64,000 nt of DNA, from the NCBI GenBank assembly GCA_965230195.1, contig OZ245997.1, positions 1,488,001 to 1,552,000 of the forward strand. Reading direction: 5' to 3'. This document shows positions 1 to 9,010 of the stretch, one piece after another (within the stretch, counting starts at the first letter, position 1; each line of letters begins with the position of its first letter). Position numbers and translations under genes: made by a program. The notes below the pieces were generated by a model, which was given only the letters and a program-made list of their open reading frames with translations, had not been told where the DNA came from and ran no database searches. The stretch is from Putridiphycobacter sp965230195. Its GTDB lineage: Bacteria; Bacteroidota; Bacteroidia; Flavobacteriales_D; Crocinitomicaceae.

Positions 1-114
1 CGCACCGGCAAACATCCTTACACCAGAACCCGTTCGTCCATGCGATGCATCCAACCAACCAAGTGAAACAATACAAATCATTGACACACACCTCATCAGT
101 CGGCATCAGATATT

Positions 115-1979
115 CTAGAATCGAATAAGCTTGTTTGCACAGAATTGCGGGGATTGATCGATGATTGTGGCGGCGCTTATGTCGTTGGGAGTGCCGAACA
201 TGTTTTCCTCTCTCGACTGCGGCATGCTGCTTTTGCATCGTGCAGCTTCAGCATCATTTCTGGATCTTCTTGGCCGATGGCTCTGAGATAGACATGAACG
301 CGTGGCTCGCATACAGCTAAGCAGTCGCCAATGCGTCGCAATCCGTATGTTTAGCCAATGATGGGTGATACCTGTCCTCGTCTTCCATTCGCACTGATCT
401 CCTCTGAGAACACAGCTGAAGTAGTTGTTGATGTCGAGGCACTCGGATCTGTCCGGTATCGTAAAGAGGAAACAGAGAGGATCCGTGACGTCCGATTTCC
501 GCAACTTCGATCCAACCCACTTCTGGCTGACAGCACACGCTCCGTCACGGCGGCTCCACCGACAAGCCATATCTGTCACATGCACATGGGCAAGAGGTCA
601 TTGTATTATGGCCATACCTGGGCATCGATCGCAGACACGCTGTGCACCGTGAGCATCACAGTAGGCACTTGCCGTGAACATTCCCCTTAAGAAGGGGTCT
701 TCAATGCCATCGAGAAAAATCTACAAAGACTCTGACGATGTAGGAGTGCTATTGGAATGGAGAGCGATACAGAGAGAGCTTCGGATTTGGATCTGACAAC
801 CTCATGATCTGAGGGACCGCACATAGGTCCAGGATTGACAGTGGGTTGACATAGAGGATCCGTGTGGCATTCGTGCAGCTGAAAGAAGCTTGGATACTTT
901 CGCGCACAGTACATCGATATCGGAAAGATCTTGGTAAATCCCAAGGCATAAGCACACACCTAAGACGCCATACACACGCTCAACCTGCCCGCTGCCGAGA
1001 TCATACGCGGTACCGGAGCTTGACCTTTGAAAGGACAAGAGTAGTCAATATTCCATTCCAAAACGGTGTTCCAATCAAATCGATGATCATCCATCACGAG
1101 CTCTCCAAATTTCGCATCGAAAGCCGTCATGTATTCTTGAGCATATGACAAGACAATCTGGCATTTTGCATCTGCGTTCACTCGGGAGGAGAATGAGACA
1201 GGTTTACATCGCCCAGTTTCTTCGGTACATTGCCTTGGCTCTTGATGTTGTACAGGAGGTACCAGGAATCCAAATCACACCTCTTCTTTTTCCACAACCT
1301 AACAGGGAGGCCGTCTTGAAGAGGGAGACGGGACATCTATGGTGGGGCGGGTACCAAGTGCAGGACGGTTCCGCAAAGCAATCTGTTTTGTGCTTCAGAT
1401 TGCGACACGTGCTGCTTTTTGTCGTCAGTTGCCACAAAGTGGAGACATCGTTGAAACAAGGAGACGAGGCATAGTGTCCCAAATGCTCTGCAATTCTGTC
1501 CATATACGATGTTTGTCTGCAAAAGATGGTGGTCTGTATGGCATCTCTCTGGCGAAGAGTATTACATGAGTGTCTTGGCTCGTGTTTCTTTGACAGTATC
1601 CATTTCATATGTCATTTCCTAACACCATTGCCTTGCAGGTCAGCATTGCCAGCTGATAGAGGGCGTGTACGAGGAAGGGAGCATAGAGATGGCCAAGTTC
1701 GCTGGTGGAGTGCTCAACGAGTGAAAAGATGTACCAGTCGTCCGGTACGCATTCGCCATCCCGGGCATTCCATGAGCACATGCTTTGATGGTAGGAACGC
1801 TCTCCGTTTGAAACGGGTCTGGGTGTCGCTGCCGTGGCGTCAAAGAACAAGAAAGCCGGCGGCTGTGCCGTTACACTTTCAGTCGATGCTGTCATGACCC
1901 AGGCATCGAGGTCATTGTGCGCGACACAACGATTCAGAACAACGACGAGAAAGAGAAGGGGTAAGAGTTTGAAACGCAT
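115..1979 (-). CDS. Secreted cysteine-rich protein, multi-exon, function unknown
   Basis: The first exon opens at 1979 with a clear signal peptide (MRFKLLPLLFLVVVL, then NRCVAHND), so the product is likely secreted. Several further minus-strand exons follow (about 1520-1204, 1180-960, 900-690 and 585-115). They share a loose spacing of the form C-x(n)-C-x(5-8)-C-x-W, for example SSTCRNLKHKTDC..SCTW near 1400 and SECLDINNYFSC..QCEW near 420. This resembles small disulfide modules of the PSI/plexin-repeat kind, but I cannot assign a family. The intron after the first exon appears to start just below 1632 and end near 1520. Exact junctions and the 3' end are uncertain, and the last exon could belong to a neighbour. 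Signal and cysteine pattern are seen directly; secretion and disulfide bonding are inferred. Confidence 0.45.
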
Positions 1980-2917
1980 GACGGCAGCACAGAAGCCGGC
2001 AAACAGCGACAGCAGTACTTAAGGATTTTCTCCGTACAGCGAGCGATGTATGTTCGTTCGTTCGATGGGTCGGCGTTTAGGGACAAAAGTTAACTCCCTG
2101 CTGAAATACGGCTCCTCTATTACTGAATGGTCTACGAGTCAAAATTACAAAGACAAGTACTGCTCATTCTCAGAAGAGCGTCACGCATCTGCCTTATAAA
2201 TTGATGAAAGAGTGAAGCAGAATGTCCATGATATCCGGCAAACGCAATGCCGATGACGCAAACACGACAGATGCGCCATTTGTCAGAATAAGCTTCAGGT
2301 GATCAAAGCAAGGCTCAGCGTCTTGATCCAGTCAGCTCATGCCATAAGATTTAAAAACGGACGATACACAGATCCCCCCATCTATCATCGGTGGCATTCT
2401 CTATGCTATCACAGCCACCTGAGACAGCAGAGGAGTGTCAGACACGCGTCGAGACAAAAACAGATCATACAGAAGCTAGCAGACTGTTGCAGCGGGTAAA
2501 GCGTTGGAGTTCGAGTTCGCTCGCCATATGGAGCGTTTTCGATGAGAATGGATTCCACTTTCGCCGAAGAGTGAGTATGCCGTAGACGGACACACGGAAG
2601 AGTTTCCTTTGCCGAACGGGCGTCGTCGCCGCGACGGGTCGTTTTCTGAGACAGGCGCTCAGGGCAGGAGTATCGTAAAGGGAAAACTCATAAGTGCTGC
2701 ATTTTGGCGTCGACATACGCACGAACAAACAAACTGTGTTCACTAAGACGAAGTCCTCGGTGTCAGCGAAGAAATGCGAAAGAGCTTGGCAGTTGGACGA
2801 AATCGACAGCGGATGAAGAATAGCCGGTTGGTGGGATCGACCGTCGTTTGGGCCAATCGACGTCGATGATGAGGTCGTGATGAGAACGTTGTCATCACGA
2901 CCGCATCGAATCACAGC
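1980..2917. other. Intergenic stretch, no gene supported
   Basis: No reading frame here shows a recognisable domain. A minus-strand frame of about 149 codons at 2465-2914 begins with GTG and resembles no family I know, so I do not call it. The right end must hold the promoter of the ELOF1 gene that starts at 2918. Confidence 0.4.
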
Positions 2918-3169
2918 ATGGGAAAACGTCGTTCTTCACAGCGCAAGCCCACAACGAGCAAGCCGAAGGAAAGACTGCCGAAACAGTTCACCTGTCCTTT
3001 CTGCTGCGGCGAAGAGACCGTGTCGACGAAACTCGACCGAGAACGTGGCATCGGTACGGTTCTATGCGATGCATGTGGCAGTCGGTTCGAGACACACATC
3101 AGTCCACTGGACGAACCGGTCGATGTGTACTGCGACTGGATTGATGCATGTGAAGAAGCGAATAGCTGA
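2918..3169 (+). CDS. ELOF1: Transcription elongation factor 1 homolog (ELOF1/Elf1)
   Basis: A single-exon gene of 83 codons, the usual length for this family. Elf1 binds RNA polymerase II near the downstream DNA channel and helps it through chromatin and, in animals and yeast, in transcription-coupled repair. The N-terminus is the typical basic tail (MGKRRSSQRKP). The zinc ribbon follows, with CPFC at residues 26-29 and CDAC at 50-53, and the C-terminal signature DEPVDVYCDWIDAC is present. Start and stop fit the family exactly. The gene stands alone with no visible intron, unlike most of its neighbours. Confidence 0.95.
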   Translation: MGKRRSSQRKPTTSKPKERLPKQFTCPFCCGEETVSTKLDRERGIGTVLCDACGSRFETHISPLDEPVDVYCDWIDACEEANS

Positions 3170-3396
3170 AGGGGGTATCCATCGGCAAAGTTATGTTTAA
3201 AGAAACTGTACATGGACGGAAAAGCATGCCTTCTTGTTCCTCGTGATGCACCACAGTCGTCATGTTGCTGCATCATCCCTCTAGCCGCCACTAATTGCTG
3301 AAACTTATGTTGCACATGTTATAAAAAACATTGCAAGTATGACACGCTGTGTCATCTCTCTCCTCGTTCGCACACCGCCATCAGATCGTGGTCGCA

Positions 3397-4738
3397 CTAC
3401 AGACTTCCCCAGTCTCGCTTTCTCTTGGCAGAACCTAATGCTGCGCGAAGCGCATGCGTCGTTTGCAGGGGTGTGATGTGACAGGTCACACCTGATTGCA
3501 AATCGGCAAGGCCAGGAAGCTGATCGATAGGCGTCGGCTTGCATCCATCGCGAATCCATGGATGTCCAAGGCATTCGGTCACTACAGTAACAGGCACTCG
3601 GCAGGTGAACGGGCAGAAGGATCGTGTTGACAGTACCTGTCATCCGATCGGTCGAACGGATTCTCGAAAGGCAACGCATGAAGAGGTGTTCGTTCGTATC
3701 AAGCTGAACACACAAACACGTCTCTGCCGGATCATGCATTACCGGCAGCGAGCCTACTGCATTGAATTCGTCGATGTGTTCGATAAAGTCGGCGCTGATC
3801 TCTTTCTGGATTTTCTTCATCTGTTCGTGATCGTTTCTAGAGTTTGACCAATGCGGTGTCGTCATCACCAGATCTGCAAGGCAGAGGGATCATCATCACG
3901 GCAAGAGTGATGATGATGTGACCTTGATGGAACATGCCGACGGCCCACATATCAGATGTCTTGTCTTTCTCAGATGGACGTTTGAAGAGATTCAGTGCGC
4001 GATACGTTCGAATATACTACACAACAGCCAGGATCTGATCCCGTTCAGCAGATGTATGATGCGCAGACGCACAGGAGGTCGACCGCGGACAGTCTCTCCA
4101 TCCATCGTCGCACTTCCAAAATCCGCAAGCTTAATCCCCACTAGATCCACCACAAAGTGCCCTTGGACACAAGAGGGGACGTCGTCCTGCGCGCCGACCT
4201 CCTTTAGAATAGAGCATGTTCTCAGGTTTAATATCTCCGTGGACAACGTTGTTGTCATGAATTGTCTTGATGGCTTTCAAAAGCATGATGATGTATGCTT
4301 TCCTGTCGGCTTCGGTGAGCGATGTGATCCTCGTCAACATTTGAAAGAAATCACAATCCATCTTTTCCAGGACCTAGATCGATTGGCTGTCGCATTTGTG
4401 GCGGCGGGAAAGAGTGAGAGTACCAAGTAAGGCATGCCATCTTCAATGAATTCGTCGAGGATTTCGACGACGTGAGATCCCTGGCACTTCCTTAACATCT
4501 TCACTTCGTCTTGCAGCCACACGGGGCAGTCGCCTTTGATCAAAGGCCGTTTCAAAATGACGTCCCTTCCATTCTGATCACACAAAAGAGTGAGACATAG
4601 AATGCCGTCTGTAACCGTAGAGGCACGCACTGTCTTGTCAAAGGCTGTGTAGATCACTGAAAAATTCGTTCTTTGAATTTTCTGAACGCACGTGTAGTTT
4701 CCTATTTCGAAGATCGGCAAGCTTTCGTCTCCGATCAT
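3397..4738 (-). CDS. Atypical serine/threonine protein kinase
   Basis: Minus-strand exons build a protein kinase fold. The N-lobe reads FEIGNYTCVQKIQRTNFSV, then VILKRP (candidate ATP-lysine in subdomain II) and DEVKMLRKCQ. After an intron of about 50 nt comes VLEKMDCDFF and the catalytic loop VVHGDIKPEN, where the usual HRD is HGD. Next are LADFGSAT (DFG) and, after another intron, SDMWAVGMF (subdomain IX). A HPW motif (CLGHPWIRDG) near the C-terminus is common in CAMK-type kinases. I place the start at ATG 4738, but plausible coding sequence (EKKYRDLPIDGLKAL) continues upstream with no ATG in frame. An upstream exon starting near 5000 (MMKKVKKQ) is therefore possible. The glycine loop is poorly conserved, so activity is uncertain. 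Confidence 0.6.
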
Positions 4739-4959
4739 GGTATCCTCTTGCACTGTCAGCCGTTGACAGGTCTGAAGCGCCTTGAGCCCATCGATCGGCA
4801 AATCGCGGTACTTCTTTTCAAACTCCGTTTCCTTCTTCGTACAGAAGCTCTTCGGTAGTAAAGTCAACCCTAGATCCGGCACATCAACATCCAACCAGTC
4901 AATAGGTACAGTGGAACACACAGTTGGTCACTTCCACCATCTGAGATCCTCCTTTGCCA

Positions 4960-5909
4960 TCTGGCTGACTGATACGTTGTTTTTTGACTTTCTTCATCAT
5001 GGCGGCTGTATCGGTGAAAGAGAATCCGCCGAACGTATGGTTTGTGTGTGCAGAGCTTCGGCGTCGTGCGGATGGACTCAAGGCAAAGACATTCCCTTTG
5101 ACATTCTTAAACAATCCATGGGAAGGATCCGATCCCCAACACGATGCCATGGGTGGCGTTGGGATCGGTGGTGGATCAGCATCGGGGCCAAGATCACTCA
5201 GGGCTTTGCCAAAAACGCTTTCGATTCGCATTTGTACGAAAGGAAGACGTGCGGCGGTTCCGCACACTTCGACGCTGTGGATCCGGTCCGTGTGACAACC
5301 CGACGACGTCAGAGCTTCGCGACAGGTCGCCGCGACTTTCTCGAGCCACGTTCGCGTCCATTCCTCCACGTCCCGTCGCGTGACGCGGACGGTGCGACTC
5401 GCGGCGTTCAGCACTTCCGTCTCCTTTTCACCGATGAGTGCATCACGGACCTGCCCGAACGAACATACACTCTTATCTATCCCGTCCTCCATCGTCGAAC
5501 CTTCTTGCTCTGGATACGCAAACGATTGAACGTTGGATCGATCTGCGAAGTGCTGCCTTCGCTCAGGAAAGTGACGATGGTATCGTCAAAGATACGTTCA
5601 GAGGCGGCGGCAGCTGCCGTCTTGGCCAAAACGTTTTTCACCGTTCCTTGCAACACCTCCACGACGTAGACCTACCGGCACATCCAGATCCTTCGTCTGT
5701 CAGCGACGGCATACTTTTAAAGCGGCGTAGGCGATCGAAACGAAAGCGACGACGACGGATTCGGCTGAGAGAGCGCGACGGTCGGGGTTCTTGTTAAAAG
5801 CGTGCGTCATGCGAGCGAGTGTTTCGTCGGGTGTCAAGGCGAAGGGTCCACCGACGAATAGAGCGTTTGTCATGGGGGTCGACGTGGTGTCGCGTTGAGG
5901 GAGGTCCAT
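4960..5909 (-). CDS. Diverged Hsp70-superfamily protein (partial nucleotide-binding fold)
   Basis: Starts at ATG 5909. The best match is to lobe II of the Hsp70/Hsp110 nucleotide-binding domain. SERIFDDTIVTFLSEG followed by RLRIQSKKV looks like the 'GGxDFDxxlvxhf ... RLrxxcekaK' segment. RVTRRDVEEWTRTWLEKV corresponds to the 'iTRxxFE' helix, and HSVEVCGTAARLPFVQ to 'vvLvGGssRiPxvq'. The 'LNaDEAVAxGAA' segment is only LGPDAD followed by a proline-rich stretch. One intron of about 50 nt splits the gene after SIAYAALK (near 5715). The N-terminal lobe with the phosphate loops is not visible, and no substrate-binding domain was found before the kinase gene. Either it is a degenerate Hsp70-like protein or some exons are missed. 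The 3' end is uncertain and could overlap the 5' region of the kinase gene. Confidence 0.4.
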
Positions 5910-6111
5910 TGTCTTTTTGTCAAGAACGACAAAATGTCAATCCGAACAGCGCAACACGGACAACAACGATACCGGCAAAGTCGAACAATGCACGTACACA
6001 CGCACGCACAGCCGCACGAACACACGAGAGCTGCGGTTAAAGCGTCGCGTCTGGACTACGAAGTACAAGTCAGCGGTCGTTATCTGACCGGACGTCGACG
6101 AGCCGTAACGA

Positions 6112-6139
6112 ATCGGATTGGATCCGATCCGATTCGATC
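6112..6139. repeat. Near-perfect 28-bp palindrome at a gene 3' end
   Basis: The two halves, centred on the GGATCC at 6120-6125, are inverted copies with two mismatched pairs. It lies just past the stop codon of the small membrane-protein gene on the minus strand, so it could form a hairpin in that transcript's 3' end. A processing or termination role is only a guess. Confidence 0.5.
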
Positions 6140-6141
6140 AT

Positions 6142-6449
6142 TTAGAGCTCGGGGTTGAAGTTTCCTTCATTCAGTCGGACGTGGATGCCGTGGTCGTTAG
6201 TCATGAAAGCCGGCGAAATGGAGGCGTCGTTTCCTGGGGAGGCGTAGTGCGGATGCTGAGATGGCAGCGAATCGGTTAGGTACATCCCAACTACCATCAA
6301 GCCAAAAACCAACAAGGCCAAGAATAGCTGTCGCAGAAACTGAAACAACATGGAGTGACATGATGTGACAGGTTGGAGAGAAAAGCGACAAAGGGAGATA
6401 CCTTGAGAAAAGTCGTGGGGCCCAGTTTGAGATGGTGGTCATCTGTCAT
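6142..6449 (-). CDS. Small single-pass membrane protein, 81 residues
   Basis: Two exons: 6449-6402 (16 codons, MTDDHHLKLGPTTFLK) and 6339-6142, joined across a 62-nt GT-AG intron (6401-6340). The second exon opens directly with one hydrophobic helix (LFLALLVFGLMVVGMYL, about residues 21-37), followed by a polar tail ending NEGNFNPEL. With a short charged N-terminus and one helix it could be an inner-membrane or ER anchor subunit, but I do not recognise the family. The exon join is supported because it restores one open frame and places the helix near residue 20. Codon use and position between two genes on the same strand look normal. Confidence 0.5.
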
Positions 6450-6486
6450 GTCACCTCTGCCATCTATTCCCCACCAGGCGCCGCCT

Positions 6487-8371
6487 TCATCCTGCTTCCT
6501 GGAGGCAGATGACGCTCCTGGATGCGAGGATCACGAAGCTGGGAGGAAGCTGTGAGACGGGCGAACCTCCCATAACGGCCTTGACAACCGTTTCTTTTGC
6601 TGTCTTGAGCGCGCTTTCGAGTTCGGCTGTGGTCATCTTCTCTTCATCCGCGCCGAGATCGGCGCTCTCTTGCGAGTGAAGCAGTTCCTCGTAGACCACT
6701 TTCATTTGACCGTTTCTCCGGAGAATCTCGGACAGGCGTTTCAGCTTCACCAAAACACCCATGATCTTCTCGTTCGATGCAAATCTGGAAGACGACAGTG
6801 TATGAGAACAGAAGAGTGAGCTGCCAGGTCACACTTTCGAATGTTTTGTGGATGTTCCGTGCATTCTGCCACAGCCTTCTGGACTTGAGGATCGCTAGCG
6901 TCTTCTTGGAATTTTTCGTCAGACTGGAGACGTTCGATGGCCATACGGCATTCCAACATCCGCATAAAATTCCCAACGAGAGCCACCGCTTTGCGAGAGT
7001 CGTCGTCCAAAAACACCAAATCGTTTAGATACTCATCCTTGGAACGCGCCCATACTTCCACCTGAAAAAGCACGTTGGTCAACAGTTGGATGAACGAACG
7101 GTATGACGGAACTTGTCGGAGCTTGTCTTCGTAGGTCATGCATTGAAAATCAATCCATTCTCCCTCCGGACTGTCGGCTGGCTCGATCTCGGTCACCACT
7201 GTGGAGCGACTCCTCCGATGGGATCGTTTCTTTTTTCTTTCTCCGACCGAGAGCAGTTTCAAAACTTCCTCGTTTTCGTTTCCTCCTTCCTTCGCCCAAT
7301 CCAATGGAAGTCTAACGTCGCACACGCATATGTCACATCAGAAAGTGTGACCATCCACAGAAGAAGTCCCACTTGTTGTGATCGTCAGAGGTGTGCGGGT
7401 CCGATCCGTGATCGATGAGAAGACGGACAACGGAAGCGGGTACCGATTGCATGGTGGCACAATGAAGCGGCGTCACGCCTCTCGGATGCACCACCGTTTC
7501 GGGACTCAGGTGCTGTAGGAGGATCTTAAGCACAGGCAAAGATCCCAATCCCGCAGCCAGATGGAGAAAACTGAATCTATCCATTCCATTCCTCTTTACT
7601 AGCTTCCCAAAAAAAGTGAGATCGGACACACCCCTTGGAAATGCGACGAACATCTGCTCCTTTGTCGATGAGCATTTCAACGATGTGTGCATTTTTAACC
7701 GTAATGGCTTCGCCCAGTGCCGTCAGATTTCGACTGTTCGTCAACTCCATCTTGGCCCCTCCCTCCAACAGACTTTCTACCGTTTTGATGTGACCTCCAC
7801 TGAAAGTCCCTTGTCTGCGCAAGAGATCTCCTGCCTGATGTGACAGCACACCGTATGGCAATGTGCAAGGCCGTGTCATCATTGCTGTCGTAGGCATCCA
7901 CCCATGCCCCTACTGTCAGCAAGTACTTCACAACCTCATAGGCATTGCCTCGGGCTGCCCAGTGCAGTGCTGTTTGCCCTGCAGCGTCCTCTTCGAGTTC
8001 CGCCCCTGCACCCCGGAAACGTCACCTTGTCATGTACGGCAGCTTTCGAGTATTGCACAGAAAGACCTTTGGAAACCAGGAACTTGACAATATCTATGTG
8101 TCCTTTCGCTGACGGAAAGTGCAATAGAGGCGTTCCCTCTTTGTCCATGCAGTGGACGTCCGCGCCATCGGCGACGAGCTTCTCGACCTATACAAACGCG
8201 TCAACGACGTCACGAAACGACACGCACATATTGGCACATCTGCCGAAAAGCCTGTGCTCGCTGCCAAGATGAGAAGCTCGTTTTCTCTCAACCGTGCCGA
8301 AGCCTAACGCAGACACCCGCTCTCCTGTGTCGGAACAGAGAGATGGGCACTTCGTCGGCGGCTGCTTGCAT
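6487..8371 (-). CDS. Ankyrin-repeat protein
   Basis: Multi-exon gene starting at ATG 8371 (MQAAADE), then a ~48-nt intron and ASARLRENELLILAAS. Further exons carry ankyrin units: VEKLVADGADVHCMDKEG, HIDIVKFLVSKG, then DSNDDTALHIAI near 7880, HIKTVESLLEGGAKMELTN, AHIVEMLIDKGADV near 7660, and SFLHLAAGLG...PRGVTPLHCAT near 7550-7450. That is about six to seven repeats. The C-terminal part (7325-6487) is helical and charged, with a basic patch (GERKKKRSHRRSRS) and a helical region (ERLQSDEKFQEDASDP). Ankyrin proteins are protein-binding scaffolds; the partner is unknown. Exon borders are approximate and the C-terminal exon was chosen by frame only. Confidence 0.7.
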
Positions 8372-8445
8372 GCTGAAGATGCGACAGATGACGGAGAGAA
8401 GAAGAACGCGTCGTACATATTATTAAACACCGACAACAATGTGGA

Positions 8446-8801
8446 TCATTCTAAGTCGTTATCGTCACTCGTGGAATAGCCACTCACGAACGCGCATTTC
8501 GAGCTTGACCTTCGAGATGCCGCTTTCCCTATAAGCAGCTTTAGAGAGAGGAATCGCACGGAGCATAGACACACATGTACAATGAGTCTCTTGCAGCAAT
8601 CCTCTGCAAAATCGTACACACCTCCTCCCATATCCACCTGATCGATGCCCTTCTAGGTAAAGAGGAATGCAGAAGGGGGCGGCGTACGGCGCAAGCAATG
8701 GCTTGTCGCATTCTGTCGTTCCGAATGCTTTTCCTCTTGATTCTGCAATGTGTCGAGTGCCGTTGGTTAAGAACAGCGTCCATAGAGTCGTTGCGTCTCA
8801 C
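8446..8801 (-). CDS. Possible small spliced gene, unrecognised
   Basis: Minus-strand pieces such as NDRMRQAIACA and, after a candidate ~37-nt intron, KGIDQVDMGGGVYDFAEDCCKRLI read like coding sequence with GT-AG borders. No start codon or family is convincing. It could equally be 3' untranslated sequence of the small membrane-protein ORF directly upstream. Confidence 0.2.
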
Positions 8802-9010
8802 TCGATGATTCCGCGCTTTTCGAGAGCTCCAAGGGCAACGGACGAGACGGCGGCTTGTGTCAAGAGAAAACCGATGAGTCCCATGAGGACGACGAGGTCA
8901 ACAGACGCTTTGAAGACGTGCGAAATCGTTTTGATCTTTTTGATCAATGCATCGTCATGAACGATTGTAAGGCCCCTGGATGCCTCGCCCCCTCCATCGA
9001 TTGGCGTCAT
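8798..9010 (-). CDS. Small membrane protein ORF, 70 residues, head-to-head with the peroxidase gene
   Basis: An uninterrupted ATG-to-stop frame. It has a polar N-terminus (MTPIDGGGEASRG), one long hydrophobic helix (VDLVVLMGLIGFLL, about residues 38-52) and a short tail ending EKRGIIE. I do not recognise it. Its start codon at 9010-9008 shares the CATG tetranucleotide 9008-9011 with the start codon of the opposite-strand peroxidase gene. If both are real the two genes have no intergenic space and their 5' UTRs must overlap. The ORF may instead be an exon of a larger minus-strand gene. Confidence 0.35.
   Translation of the reverse strand: MTPIDGGGEASRGLTIVHDDALIKKIKTISHVFKASVDLVVLMGLIGFLLTQAAVSSVALGALEKRGIIE

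Noticed and set aside
2465..2914. A 149-codon minus-strand frame beside ELOF1
   Set aside because: No ATG at its start, no recognisable motif and no splice partners.
4782..5669. A 295-codon plus-strand frame
   Set aside because: It is antisense to the kinase and Hsp70-like genes, whose motifs are clear, and has no domain of its own.
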